A stretch of 64,000 bases of DNA, taken from the NCBI RefSeq assembly GCF_001458415.1, contig NZ_CYSD01000040.1, positions 1 through 64,000 of the forward strand. Reading direction: 5' to 3'. The DNA is from Tritonibacter multivorans (GTDB lineage Bacteria; Pseudomonadota; Alphaproteobacteria; Rhodobacterales; Rhodobacteraceae). Positions 53,205 to 61,735 of this stretch are shown piece by piece (position 1 is the first letter of the stretch; each line of letters starts with the position of its first letter). The notes under the pieces are model-generated. The model made no database searches, had not been told where the DNA came from, and was given only the letters and a program-made list of their open reading frames with translations. Both the position numbers and the translations under genes were made by a program.

Positions 53205-54056
53205 ATGACCCCCTCTCCCGTTCTCTCCGTCATCATCCCCGCCAACAATGAAAGCGGCTATATTGGCCCCTGTCTGGCGGCGGTGGCGGCGCAGCAGCTG
53301 GGTGCTTTGCCCCCTCACAGCTGCGAGGTGATCGTGGCCGCCAATGCCTGCAGCGACACGACGGTCGCGGAAACAGAGGCCGAGCGGGCGGCGCTGGAGG
53401 CGGCGGGATGGGCCTTGCATGTTCTCGATCTTGAAACCCCCGGCAAGCTCAATGCGCTCAATACCGCCGAAGCCCGGGCGGCGGGGCGGATCCTGATCTA
53501 CCTCGATGCCGATGTCATAATTGAGCCCGAGATGATCGCCGCCTTGGTGGGGGCGCTCGACACCGATGCGCCGCGCTATGCCAGCGGCCATCTGCGCGTC
53601 GCCCCCGCCCGCAGCTGGGTCACCCGGCAGTTTGCCCGCACCTGGCAGGAACTGCCCTTTATGAAAACCAATGTGCAGGGGGCGGGGCTGTTTGCGGTCA
53701 ATGAACAGGGCCGCAAACGCTGGGACGCTTTTCCGGATATTATTGCCGATGATGCCTATGTGCGGCTGATGTTTGCCCCCGACGAACGGATCAAGGTAGA
53801 GGCGACCTATATCTGGCCCATGGTCGAAGGGTTTTCTGCGCTGGCCAAGGTGCGCCGCCGTCAGGACGCCGGCGTGCGCCAGCTCGAGGCAGAGTTTCCG
53901 CAGATCATGCAAAACGAGTCCAAACCGCCCATGGGCCTGTCCGACCACCTGAGCCTGCTGCTGCGCCTGCGGCTGAGCTATGTGGTTTATGTCGGTGTCA
54001 TGCTGGCGGTGAAATTCGGCGGCCGCAGCGCCACCGCCTGGACCCGCGGGCGCTGA
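53205..54056 (+). CDS. Glycosyltransferase family 2
   Basis: The 283-residue enzyme has the GT-A start VLSVIIPANNESGYIGPCLAAV, LNTAEARAAGRILIYLDADVIIEPEMI with the DAD metal site, and TNVQGAGLFAVNEQGRKRWDAFPDIIADDAYVRLMF. The ADDAYVR segment occupies the place of the ED/catalytic acid motif. The last 25 residues are a hydrophobic helix (LRLSYVVYVGVMLAVKFG) that may tether it to the membrane. It is three bases downstream of the Alg13-like gene and probably adds the next sugar. Confidence 0.87.
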   Translation: MTPSPVLSVIIPANNESGYIGPCLAAVAAQQLGALPPHSCEVIVAANACSDTTVAETEAERAALEAAGWALHVLDLETPGKLNALNTAEARAAGRILIYLDADVIIEPEMIAALVGALDTDAPRYASGHLRVAPARSWVTRQFARTWQELPFMKTNVQGAGLFAVNEQGRKRWDAFPDIIADDAYVRLMFAPDERIKVEATYIWPMVEGFSALAKVRRRQDAGVRQLEAEFPQIMQNESKPPMGLSDHLSLLLRLRLSYVVYVGVMLAVKFGGRSATAWTRGR

Positions 54057-54068
54057 ACGGACAGGCCA

Positions 54069-54110
54069 CAGGCCCCGTTTTCAGAACAGGCCCCGTTTTC
54101 AGAACAGGCC
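54069..54110 (+). repeat. 18-bp tandem repeat between glycosyltransferase and spike genes
   Basis: Two identical 18-base units (54069-54086 and 54087-54104, each CAGGCCCCGTTTTCAGAA) and six bases of a third sit just past the GT2 stop. No stem or T-run is obvious. The 187-bp gap otherwise holds only the spike-gene leader with GAGGAG at 54231-54236. Confidence 0.6.
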
Positions 54111-54243
54111 ACGCGCACCAGACCCCTTATGCATGCGGCCCCGCACGCAACAGGCAGCGCACGCCCCCTTATGCCTTCCTAGATCAATTTCATTTTTTAT
54201 AGGCCCTCAATTGAACGCCTTGTTGCACATTGAGGAGTTAGAA

Positions 54244-54504
54244 ATGAGCGATCCTTTTGCAGGCCATCAGCCCGGACTGAGCGCCCCCGCGACCCGCCTT
54301 CTCCCCATCACACCGGATGACGCGACCGACCTGTCGGTGTTTGTCAGAGGGCTCTGCGTGACCACATCCGGCATGGTGCAGGTCACCACCGTCGAAGATA
54401 CAACAGCCACCGTCTATGTCGCGGCGGGCGCGCCTTTGCCGGTGCGCATCAAGCGGGTCTGGGCCACGGGCACGGATGCGGACGGTCTTGTGGGGCTGGT
54501 CTGA
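54244..54504 (+). CDS. Spike-base protein, Rcc01079/GhsA family
   Basis: The ATG at 54244, seven bases after GAGGAG, gives 86 residues. The sequence SDPFAGHQPGLSAPATRLLPITPDDATDL, then ALCVTTSG-type text (here GLCVTTSGMVQVTTVED) and a final PLPVRIKRVWATGTDADGLVGLV is the pattern of the spike base family. The prototype is rcc01079 (ghsA), a head-spike gene of the Rhodobacter capsulatus gene transfer agent. The stop overlaps the next start by one base (TGATG), as in a tightly coupled pair. No GTA capsid or tail gene is near. The family call is from memory of its motif pattern, with good fit over the full length. Confidence 0.8.
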   Translation: MSDPFAGHQPGLSAPATRLLPITPDDATDLSVFVRGLCVTTSGMVQVTTVEDTTATVYVAAGAPLPVRIKRVWATGTDADGLVGLV

Positions 54505-56930
54505 TGGTGGGTCTTGCCTTGGGCCTGGCGCTGGATGGGGTCTCTGGCGCCGCTTTGGGGCCAGAAACCCCGCCAGCCCCCCCGACACCGGTCACAACTG
54601 TTCAATCGGTCGCTCTGACCCCGCTGACCCATGACCGCTGGGTCTATGATGTGGGCGCGGCGCGTGGGCTGAACGCGGCGCAGTTGCCGGTTTCTGGCTC
54701 TGCGGTGGGCGAAGGCGCAGTGGTGCTGGCCCGGGCCGTGCGCGCCGACACCGGTGTGCCGGTGACCAACTATGCCGAAATTGCCACGGTGGCGGGCGGC
54801 GTCTTTGCCGGCGCTGTCACCTGCCCCAAGTCCCCCCATGACCTGCGCATTGAGGTCTTGCAGGCGGATGGCTCCACTGTCCTGAGTGCTGCGGATCGCC
54901 GCTATGTGGCGGGTCACAGGATCGCCGTCTGGGGGCAGAGCTGGTATGCGGGTCTGTTTGGTTTCCGCGAAGAGGTGGCCTTTGATCAGACGCAGCCTGG
55001 GGCGGTCTATTCCGTGGCCAATGCCAATACCCTGCAGATCATTGGCCAGAAGGTGGACGCCACGCTGCCCACCACACCGGACCCGCGCCGCCTGTTTGTG
55101 CAGAACGACGCTTTGGTCAATGACGCCACCGTGCGCTTTGCCAACTCTTTGAACGCAGTCGCCCCAAATGACCGCTTCTGCATTGTGGTGCATGCGCGCG
55201 GGGCCACCGGGCTTGTGGATCTGATGGATGACAGCGCCAGCGCCGCAACCGAGCGCGACTGGACGCTTGACGATGCCCCCGTGCATGCCTTTGCCGCCGC
55301 CGATGGGGCCGCTGTGGGGGCGGTGATGGTGGACTGGTATCACAATCTTACCACCACCCATCGCGACAATGCCGATCTGCTGCATCTGTTTGTCTTCTCG
55401 ACCCTGGCAGATGGCACGCCGCGTCAGACCACGCAGGCAGCGGGGAGCGCGCAGAGCTTTGTCGGGGTGGAAGACACCTATGCTTTTGATCGGTCGCTGG
55501 CGGATATTTACGACTGGTCTGAGGTGCGCCTGATCCTCAATGGCCCCAACCGGCACGAACTGGCCACCATCGACTACAACGGTCAGCCCGGCGGGCCAGA
55601 CACGGCCTGGACCTACAAATCGCCGCCGCAGCCCATGTCGATGGCCGATGTTGGATTTGCTCCGGTGCCGGCCGCGCTGGGTCGTGAACAGGTGCGCCTG
55701 GCCTATGACCTCTTGGCGCAACACCCGGCGGTGGTCACACGCGGCCTTCAGGGCAACCATATTTTCTGTGGCGGCGGCGATGAACAGCACCCGGAGGTGA
55801 CCTATAATGGGTCCGAGGATGGAGACGCGGAGTTCGAGCGCTACACCTCTTATGCGCTGCTCGAGGGGTTGGGCATGGTGGGCGACGTGGTGTCTGCGGA
55901 TCAGCCCCGCCTGGCGTCCGCGACCTACGCCAGCACGCATATCGAAGTGGCCTTTGAAACCGCGGCAGGCCCGGTTGATATCACCACCACCCGGCTTGCC
56001 CGTGGCGAGGCCCAGGACCCCAGCCGCCCGGCGCATCAGACGCAGGTGATGGGCTTTGAGGTGGCAGGCCTGCCGGTGGCGCAGGCGGATGTGGTCAATG
56101 GCCGCGTCCATATTGGCCCGCTGGGGGGCGCACCTACGGTCACGCTGAATGATTTCGGCCTGCAGTTCGGGCGCGGGATTGGGGCCGGGCAATTGGGCCA
56201 TATTGAGGATCTGACCTTGCAGGCGTGGAAGGAGTTTCCCGGCTGGGCCAAGCCCGGCCTGCCTGCCAATGCCGAAGGCGCGCGGATTGTCCCTGCATCG
56301 GTCCCGGCGCGGTTTGACCAGATCACGGTGAACAACCCGCTTGATGTGGCCCCCGGCGTTTCTGTGCGCAGCGATGTGACCAGCGCGTTCCGATCCCCCG
56401 GCACCCTGTCTGCGATCCTGTTTGGGCGCTATTCCAACGATCAGGCCATTCTCCCCCGGGGCACCATTGAATTCCGGGGGGCTGTGCCGGATCAGGCCGA
56501 TACCGAATTTGGCAACTACCTGTTTCAATTGTCGTCTTCCATTTCCATCCGGATCGATACGCGGCCAACCAAGCGGCAGACGATTGCCTCGGGGGGGGGG
56601 CTGACGCTGTTGCGCTCTGCCAACCTGTCTTATGTGCCGGATACGCTCAGCACCTTCCGGGTGTCTTGGGATGCGGTGGCGGGCCGCTGCTGGCTGGATG
56701 TGGAGGGGGTCAGGATCTCGGAGGCCTATTCTGGCGCAGGGGAAGAGATGAATGATCTTGCGGTGATGAATTTTGCCGCCCGCGCAGGCCTGCAGATGGC
56801 CTGGTTCAAGATGTGGGATGCTGCAACCGGGGACGGTGGCGCGCCGACAGATGTACCTTTTCTTACAGTATCGGGCGGGCCGGGCTACACCAACCTTCAT
56901 CCCTGGCGGGTCGGCGGCGCCTTTACCTGA
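54504..56930 (+). CDS. GhsB-like spike protein with possible SGNH-type catalytic residues
   Basis: The 808-residue product is coupled to the spike-base gene and starts MVGLALGLALDGVSGAAL, then a Pro-rich hinge. By position it matches rcc01080 (ghsB), the partner of ghsA. Residues 138-430 look like a hydrolase domain: RIAVWGQSWYAG places Ser146 as in SGNH block I, and GGGDEQHPE places Asp426 and His429 as DxxH. A beta-rich region follows (ATYASTHIEVAFETAAGPVDITTTRLARG). Residues about 625-800 resemble a laminin-G/concanavalin-like domain. A G10 tract (56591-56600) covers codons 696-699. A surface or polysaccharide-binding esterase role is inferred. Confidence 0.7.
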   Translation: MVGLALGLALDGVSGAALGPETPPAPPTPVTTVQSVALTPLTHDRWVYDVGAARGLNAAQLPVSGSAVGEGAVVLARAVRADTGVPVTNYAEIATVAGGVFAGAVTCPKSPHDLRIEVLQADGSTVLSAADRRYVAGHRIAVWGQSWYAGLFGFREEVAFDQTQPGAVYSVANANTLQIIGQKVDATLPTTPDPRRLFVQNDALVNDATVRFANSLNAVAPNDRFCIVVHARGATGLVDLMDDSASAATERDWTLDDAPVHAFAAADGAAVGAVMVDWYHNLTTTHRDNADLLHLFVFSTLADGTPRQTTQAAGSAQSFVGVEDTYAFDRSLADIYDWSEVRLILNGPNRHELATIDYNGQPGGPDTAWTYKSPPQPMSMADVGFAPVPAALGREQVRLAYDLLAQHPAVVTRGLQGNHIFCGGGDEQHPEVTYNGSEDGDAEFERYTSYALLEGLGMVGDVVSADQPRLASATYASTHIEVAFETAAGPVDITTTRLARGEAQDPSRPAHQTQVMGFEVAGLPVAQADVVNGRVHIGPLGGAPTVTLNDFGLQFGRGIGAGQLGHIEDLTLQAWKEFPGWAKPGLPANAEGARIVPASVPARFDQITVNNPLDVAPGVSVRSDVTSAFRSPGTLSAILFGRYSNDQAILPRGTIEFRGAVPDQADTEFGNYLFQLSSSISIRIDTRPTKRQTIASGGGLTLLRSANLSYVPDTLSTFRVSWDAVAGRCWLDVEGVRISEAYSGAGEEMNDLAVMNFAARAGLQMAWFKMWDAATGDGGAPTDVPFLTVSGGPGYTNLHPWRVGGAFT

Positions 56931-57164
56931 TCGATTCTGTCACCCCCGCGCGCATAGGGTTGCGCCATAATAGGTTGGGGTGGAAACAATCCCGGCGCTG
57001 TGCGTTGTTTTGGCTTGGTTTCGCAAACGAAGCTGCCAAAAAGGCTGCGCACAGCGCCACACCGCCGAAGTTTTCTTCTTATTTTCTGATAAAATTAATG
57101 AAATGTGTTGGAAACACTTGCAGGGTCGCGTACACACGAATTGGATTTTCGGGATAGGTGATTA

Positions 57165-57650
57165 ATGTACGGTAAAATGAAAACAACAGTTGCAGCAGCA
57201 GCTCTTGCTTTGCTCCCTGGTATCGCATCCGCTTTGTCCTTCGCTGGCACAGTGGCTCCTGGCTCCACTTACAACGTGACCGACCCGCAGGGTCAGCTCG
57301 TTGCAGTGGGTATTGCGGATGAGGTCGGCGGAAGCTTCTCCTTTGACGTGACCAACAATGGCGCGTCCACATGGAACTTCACCTTCGGTGACACGTTCCT
57401 CAACAACAGCCTGCCTGGCGCGACCTTCTCTATGGGTAGCGTTGTGGGCGCAACCGGTCCGTTCTCCGTGGCACTGGCTGCAGGTGAAACGCAAACTCTG
57501 ACCGTGTTCTACGATGATGTGGTTCGCGGCGATGTTCTGGGCGCACGCTTCTCTGCGGTTCCGCTCCCGGCTGGCGTTCTCCTGATGCTGAGCGCCCTGG
57601 GCGGTCTGGCTGTCATGGGCCGCCGTCGCAACTCTGCGACTGCAGCTTAA
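57165..57650 (+). CDS. VPLPA-CTERM sorted secreted protein
   Basis: The 161-residue product has a Sec signal peptide (residues 1-23, MKTTVAAAALALLPGIASA after a short lead), a beta-rich mature domain, and a sorting tail. The tail is VPLPA at 132-136, a hydrophobic helix (GVLLMLSALGGLAVMG) and RRR at 153-155. This is the VPLPA-CTERM signal read by exosortases in alphaproteobacteria. AGG six bases before the ATG at 57165 supports the start. The mature part has TYNVTDPQGQ, NGASTWNFTFGDTFLNNSLPGATFS and GATGPFS, repeated in the next gene, so the two are tandem paralogues. Confidence 0.85.
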   Translation: MYGKMKTTVAAAALALLPGIASALSFAGTVAPGSTYNVTDPQGQLVAVGIADEVGGSFSFDVTNNGASTWNFTFGDTFLNNSLPGATFSMGSVVGATGPFSVALAAGETQTLTVFYDDVVRGDVLGARFSAVPLPAGVLLMLSALGGLAVMGRRRNSATAA

Positions 57651-57662
57651 TATTTTATAGGG

Positions 57663-57702
57663 CTCCGCAGGTTAAATCCGCCTGCGGAGTCTCTGTATTT
57701 TT
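57663..57702 (+). terminator. Terminator after the first VPLPA-CTERM gene
   Basis: CTCCGCAGG (57663-57671) and CCTGCGGAG (57681-57689) form a perfect 9-bp stem with a 9-base loop, followed by a pyrimidine-rich tail ending TATTTTT. Partial read-through into the paralogue is plausible. Confidence 0.65.
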
Positions 57703-57726
57703 GGTGTACTTATAGGGAGCAATGTA

Positions 57727-58290
57727 ATGCTCAAAGTTCTAAAGTCTTGTATTTTAGCAGTTAGCCTTATTGCAGCTCCTCTGGCCGCCAATGCGCTGGC
57801 CGTGCCGAGCAGCTCTTCCTTGCCGGACACACGCCTTGTTGCGCATCCAGCCTCTCTGCAGAATGGGGATACCTATAATCTCTCTGATGGGAATGAGGCA
57901 CTGTTTCTGTTGGGGCTGCGTACTCCGCGCACCCGCGCTGGGTCTTTCACATTGACCATTGTGAACGATTTTGTGCATGCCGGCACATTTGAGTTCGGCA
58001 ACAATTTCTTTGTGAACACGCTGAACAATGCGACCTTCTCTCTGGGCACCGACATTGTAAGTGCGACAGGTCCGTTCTCTCTGGTGATGGATCCGGGCGA
58101 AACGCTGGTCTTCACGCTGGAGCATGATGCGACATTCTTCGCGACCGGTATCCTGTCATCCTTCAGCTCGACCACCACAGTGCCGCTGCCACCGGCCATG
58201 CTGCTGCTGTTGTCTGCGATCGGCGCAGGCTGGGCCGTGCGGCGTCGGGCGCGCAAGTCTGAAGACGCCACCGCGCTTCAGGCCGCGTAA
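57727..58290 (+). CDS. VPLPP-CTERM sorted secreted protein, paralogue
   Basis: The 187-residue product has a signal peptide (LKSCILAVSLIAAPLAANALA) and a mature domain paralogous to the preceding gene (GDTYNLSDGNEA, HAGTFEFGNNFFVNTLNNATFSLG, SATGPFSLVMDPGETLVFTL). Its sorting tail is VPLPP at 152-156, hydrophobic AMLLLLSAIGAGWAV, then RRRARK. The core motif differs by one residue from VPLPA, which is within the family range. It ends at a bidirectional terminator. A matrix or cell-surface function linked to the adjacent exosortase-type EPS genes is likely. Confidence 0.82.
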   Translation: MLKVLKSCILAVSLIAAPLAANALAVPSSSSLPDTRLVAHPASLQNGDTYNLSDGNEALFLLGLRTPRTRAGSFTLTIVNDFVHAGTFEFGNNFFVNTLNNATFSLGTDIVSATGPFSLVMDPGETLVFTLEHDATFFATGILSSFSSTTTVPLPPAMLLLLSAIGAGWAVRRRARKSEDATALQAA

Positions 58291-58314
58291 CGCACCACCC
58301 CGAATATCCAATAG

Positions 58315-58340
58315 AAAAAACGGCCAATGGCCGTTTTTTT
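58315..58340. terminator. Bidirectional terminator
   Basis: An A-run, CGGCC, AAT loop, GGCCG and T-run (58315-58325 / 58329-58339, 11 bp) sit between convergent genes. The same hairpin works on both strands. Confidence 0.92.
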
Positions 58341-58382
58341 GTGTCTGGAACATGCCCCGAGAACGCGGGGCGCGCCGGGATC

Positions 58383-59228
58383 TTAGCTGCCGTAGGCGTA
58401 ATTATATGCGTAGCGGCTGTTTGCAGGCAGCAGCTTGCATTTGTTCACAACCACCCCAAGCACATTGGTCTGGCTTGCCAGTTCCCGCTCGCAGTGATCG
58501 ATCTCTGCCACCGAGGTCTGTTCGGCCGCAGCAATCAGCAACACACAGTCCACATGTTTCTGGAACGCCATGGTGTCGTCATTGACCATCATCGGCGGCA
58601 GGTCAAAAATCATAATGTCGGGCTGATAGTCTTCTTCGACTTTCTGAAGCACATTGCCCACCTCGCTTCCCAACAGCAGATCAGAGGCATTGTGGATGCC
58701 ATGGCTGTTGGTGGCCAGGGCCAGACCCTTGCCATAGCGATGCGCGATTTCACCAAAAGGTTTGGAGCCGTCAAACAGTGGCTCCAAGGTCTTGTGGCCG
58801 GTGTCGGGCAGGGCGCGCTGGCCGCCTGCGTTGGCGCCCAGAAGACGCCGCTGGCTGGGTTGGCGCAGGTCCACTTCGATCTGAACCGTGCGGGTGTTGG
58901 GCTGGCGTGCCATGGCAAAGGCCAGGTTCAGCGCCAGCGTGCTTTTCCCACAGGCCGGGGTGGGCGAGGTGATCGCCAGACGCGTCCAGCCGTTCTGCTG
59001 CATATGGCGCAGGGTGCGGGTGCGCAGCATGTCAAAGGCAATGGCGGCCTGATTGGCTTCGGCGGCATAAATCCTGTTCCGCTGCATGGCCTTATGGTCC
59101 AGCCGCAGTTCGGGCAATTGCTGCCAGCGGCCTTCGACCTCTTGGCTCGAGCCTGCGCGCAGCGGGCTGCGCCCTCTGCCGAGTTTGTCGCTTTGGGCTT
59201 TTTCGATTGCAGCCTGAAGTCGTTCCAT
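58383..59228 (-). CDS. Tyrosine autokinase (BY-kinase, CpsD/CapB type)
   Basis: The ATG complementary to 59226-59228 gives 281 residues. The kinase has Walker A SPTPACGKST at 88-97, Walker A' VQIEVDLRQPS at 115-125 (Glu where Asp is usual), Walker B DIMIFDLPPMM and a C-terminal tyrosine cluster SRYAYNYAYGS. Such cytoplasmic kinases pair with a Wzz-like membrane activator, encoded 16 bp upstream on the same strand, and tune chain length and export through reversible Tyr phosphorylation. Exosortase (PEP-CTERM) EPS loci carry this same pair. Confidence 0.9.
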   Translation of the reverse strand: MERLQAAIEKAQSDKLGRGRSPLRAGSSQEVEGRWQQLPELRLDHKAMQRNRIYAAEANQAAIAFDMLRTRTLRHMQQNGWTRLAITSPTPACGKSTLALNLAFAMARQPNTRTVQIEVDLRQPSQRRLLGANAGGQRALPDTGHKTLEPLFDGSKPFGEIAHRYGKGLALATNSHGIHNASDLLLGSEVGNVLQKVEEDYQPDIMIFDLPPMMVNDDTMAFQKHVDCVLLIAAAEQTSVAEIDHCERELASQTNVLGVVVNKCKLLPANSRYAYNYAYGS

Positions 59229-59244
59229 GGACGCTCCGCTCCCG

Positions 59245-60825
59245 TTACAAAATAGAGGACATGAGATCCTCAACGAGAGGAATCAAAGGGCGCACGTTTT
59301 GATCGATGTACCAGAGGCCGCCAACAGTTAACGTGAAGAAGACCACCGTCAGCACCAGACGCCGGATTATGATGGCCGTGGTTTCACCCGGGGTCTGCAT
59401 ATAGGGGATCACAGCAAAGGCTTCGATCTCCAGCGCAGAGAGGTCTTCCGGGCGGCGGATTTTTTGGTTCAGCAGCTCCAGCAGCAGGGCAATTGCAAGG
59501 GCAAAGCCAAAGCCCGCAGCGGTGCCCGCCATGGCCACCATGGGCCGGTTCGGGCTGCTTGGGTTGTCCGGCGGAACCGCCTGTTCGACAACGGTGATGC
59601 GCTGCCCGCGGGACAGAGATTCAATCATGCTGCCGGTCTCTGCACGGGATTTGCTGGCAATGGCCTGATTGTACTGGGCCTGCAGCGCCTCGTACTGACG
59701 TTCCAGCGCCGACAGGGTGACCGAATTGCCGGGCGTGGCCTCGATCGACCGGGTGATCGTTGAGAGCTGCGCGCGGGCGGCTTCTTTCTGGTCGTCAATA
59801 TAGCCGATCTGCGTGTCCAGATCCGCCAGCTGGATCTCGTAGAGGGTCTTCTGCGGATCTTGCGTGCTGCTGTCACCTCCGGTGCTGGCCCCAAGGGGGG
59901 GCAGGGCGGCAACAACTTGTTCTGCAACGTCAATCTGCGACCGCAGCAGCGCCATACGCGGGTTGCTTTCAGACAGAACCGCCGCCAGAGAGGCGTATTC
60001 ATTGCGCAATTGCGCCAGGTTCTGTTCTGCCGGACGCAGGGACTGGGCGGCGATTGCAGGCTGGCGCAGGGCGCCTTCGACCGAGGTTGTGCCTGTGGAT
60101 TCATACAGGCTGATCAGCTGAATACGGCGGTCCTGCAGGGCGACCTGCTGCTGTTCCAGATCGGCCAGCCGCTCGCGCAGGCGCAATTGGCGATCCCGGC
60201 GGAATTCCAAACTGTCGGGCAGGGCTTCGAGGTTGGCTTCCTGAAAGTCGAGGATCTGGGCGCTCAGCTGCGCCAGTTCCGCCTCAAAACGCTCCACCTC
60301 CTGGGTGAAAAACTCCAGGGTCTGGCGCGCCACCGAGGTGCGCATTTCGACATTGGTCTGCAAAATCAGCGTCACCAGCTCGTTGACCGTATTGGCCGAC
60401 AGGGTGGCGCTGTTGGCGGTGAAGCCGACGCTCACAATGGTTGCGTCACGGGGCAGGCGGCGATTGACCTGACCGCCGCGGGTGGCGATCTCAATACGTT
60501 CGCGCAGGCTGTCGACCTTATTGTCCGCGCCAAGATCGCTGCCGGCGGGAAAGATATTGAGGTCATTGGCCAGTTCCAGCAGCACGTCGCGGCTCAGGAT
60601 GCGCTGGCGAATGATCTGCAGCGCCTCGATCTCACCGGTGCGCACCGTGCTGGCGGCCAGCTCATCCGGGATCTGGCCGGATTCAACAACCAGAACAGCT
60701 TCGGATTTGTAAGCGGTCGGCAGCGTCAGCGCGAGCCACACACCGACCCCAGCCCCAATTACCGTGAAGAACAACAGCATTGGCACGCGGCGCAAAAACA
60801 GTTGCCAGTAGAACGCAATTTGCAT
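59245..60825 (-). CDS. Wzz/GumC-type chain-length determinant of exosortase-type EPS locus
   Basis: The 526-residue protein has an N-terminal membrane segment (MLLFFTVIGAGVGVWLALTLP), a long periplasmic coiled-coil domain, and a C-terminal membrane segment (LVLTVVFFTLTVGGLWYID). The coiled coils include RQTLEFFTQEVERFEAELAQLSAQILDFQEANLEALPDSLEFRRDRQLRLRERLADLEQQ. The Pro-rich segment before the second membrane helix reads VVEQAVPPDNPSSPNRPMVAM, as in polysaccharide copolymerases. No kinase domain is fused. It likely sets chain length and activates the downstream BY-kinase. It belongs to the subtype seen in PEP-CTERM loci. Confidence 0.9.
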   Translation of the reverse strand: MQIAFYWQLFLRRVPMLLFFTVIGAGVGVWLALTLPTAYKSEAVLVVESGQIPDELAASTVRTGEIEALQIIRQRILSRDVLLELANDLNIFPAGSDLGADNKVDSLRERIEIATRGGQVNRRLPRDATIVSVGFTANSATLSANTVNELVTLILQTNVEMRTSVARQTLEFFTQEVERFEAELAQLSAQILDFQEANLEALPDSLEFRRDRQLRLRERLADLEQQQVALQDRRIQLISLYESTGTTSVEGALRQPAIAAQSLRPAEQNLAQLRNEYASLAAVLSESNPRMALLRSQIDVAEQVVAALPPLGASTGGDSSTQDPQKTLYEIQLADLDTQIGYIDDQKEAARAQLSTITRSIEATPGNSVTLSALERQYEALQAQYNQAIASKSRAETGSMIESLSRGQRITVVEQAVPPDNPSSPNRPMVAMAGTAAGFGFALAIALLLELLNQKIRRPEDLSALEIEAFAVIPYMQTPGETTAIIIRRLVLTVVFFTLTVGGLWYIDQNVRPLIPLVEDLMSSIL

Positions 60826-60850
60826 GATTGACTACTCAGTCCTCAGAAGT

Positions 60851-61735
60851 TCAGGAGCGCGCGTCGCGCGCATCTTCGACCAACCGCAGGGTCGTGTCCC
60901 GGCCAACGCCGAAAACAAAGTTCTCTTGCACAACCAGCTCTACCGTTTCGGCGGTGACCTCATGGGCATCATCGCCAAAAGCATAGAGCATGCAGTATTC
61001 GCAGATCTGATTGACCACCCGTGGCACACCACCGCTGCGCTCATAGATCAATTCCAGAGCGCTGTCGCTGAAGATCTGCCGTGTGGCCCCTGCGACCGCA
61101 AGCCGGTGGGCCACATATTCGCGAACTTCCGCCGCCGTCAGCTCTGTCAGCGCGGCATTGGCCGAAATGCGCTGTGCCAGCTGGCGCAGTTCGGGGCGCG
61201 ACAGGGTTTCGCGCAATTCGGGTTGTCCGATCAGCACCAGCTGAACCAGCTCATGTTCGGCAAAGTTGATATTGGTGAGCATCCGCAGATGTTCGAGCGA
61301 TTGGACGGACAGGTTCTGCGCCTCATCAAAGATCAGGATCACGCGGCGTCCGGCGCGGTATTCTTCGATCAGAAGCGCTTCAAGCTGGCTGTAGAGGTTG
61401 GCATAGCCGATGCCCTCTGCCGCCGTCTGGCCCAAAGCAATCAGGATCAGGCGCAGCATCTCGGAGCGATCCTCGGGCGAGGCATTGCCCACCAGACCGA
61501 TGGTCAGCTTGGGGTCGGGCGTGTTCAGCAGGCTGCGCAGGATGCTGGTTTTGCCGAGGCCAATGTCGCCGGTGATCAGGGTGATCGGTGCGCATGTCAT
61601 GATCCCGTAGTCCAGCACCGCCTGCGCGCGTTTGTGGCGCGCGGACCAGTACATGAATTGCGGGTCAGGTGCGGATGTGAAGGGCCGCTGGGGCATTCCA
61701 AAATGCTCAAGCACCTGTGACAAAGAAAAATTCAT
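60851..61735 (-). CDS. ExeA-like AAA ATPase (exosortase-locus ATPase)
   Basis: The 294-residue protein starts FSLSQVLEHFGMPQRPFTSAPDPQFMYWSARHKRAQAVLDYG, the common lead of the ExeA/GspA-like ATPases that accompany PEP-CTERM loci. Walker A is GDIGLGKT at 56-63 and Walker B is VILIFDEAQ at 132-140. LVLIGQPELRETLSRPELRQLAQRI and YVAHRLAVAG complete the AAA lid. It is 26 bp upstream of the Wzz gene and divergent from the TPR lipoprotein. A role in assembly or secretion of the polymer is assumed, but no mechanism is known to me. Confidence 0.88.
   Translation of the reverse strand: MNFSLSQVLEHFGMPQRPFTSAPDPQFMYWSARHKRAQAVLDYGIMTCAPITLITGDIGLGKTSILRSLLNTPDPKLTIGLVGNASPEDRSEMLRLILIALGQTAAEGIGYANLYSQLEALLIEEYRAGRRVILIFDEAQNLSVQSLEHLRMLTNINFAEHELVQLVLIGQPELRETLSRPELRQLAQRISANAALTELTAAEVREYVAHRLAVAGATRQIFSDSALELIYERSGGVPRVVNQICEYCMLYAFGDDAHEVTAETVELVVQENFVFGVGRDTTLRLVEDARDARS

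Noticed and set aside
54414-56900. 828-codon minus-strand open frame
   Set aside because: It is antisense to the spike-like gene, which has a coupled start, a good ribosome-binding context upstream and a family match.
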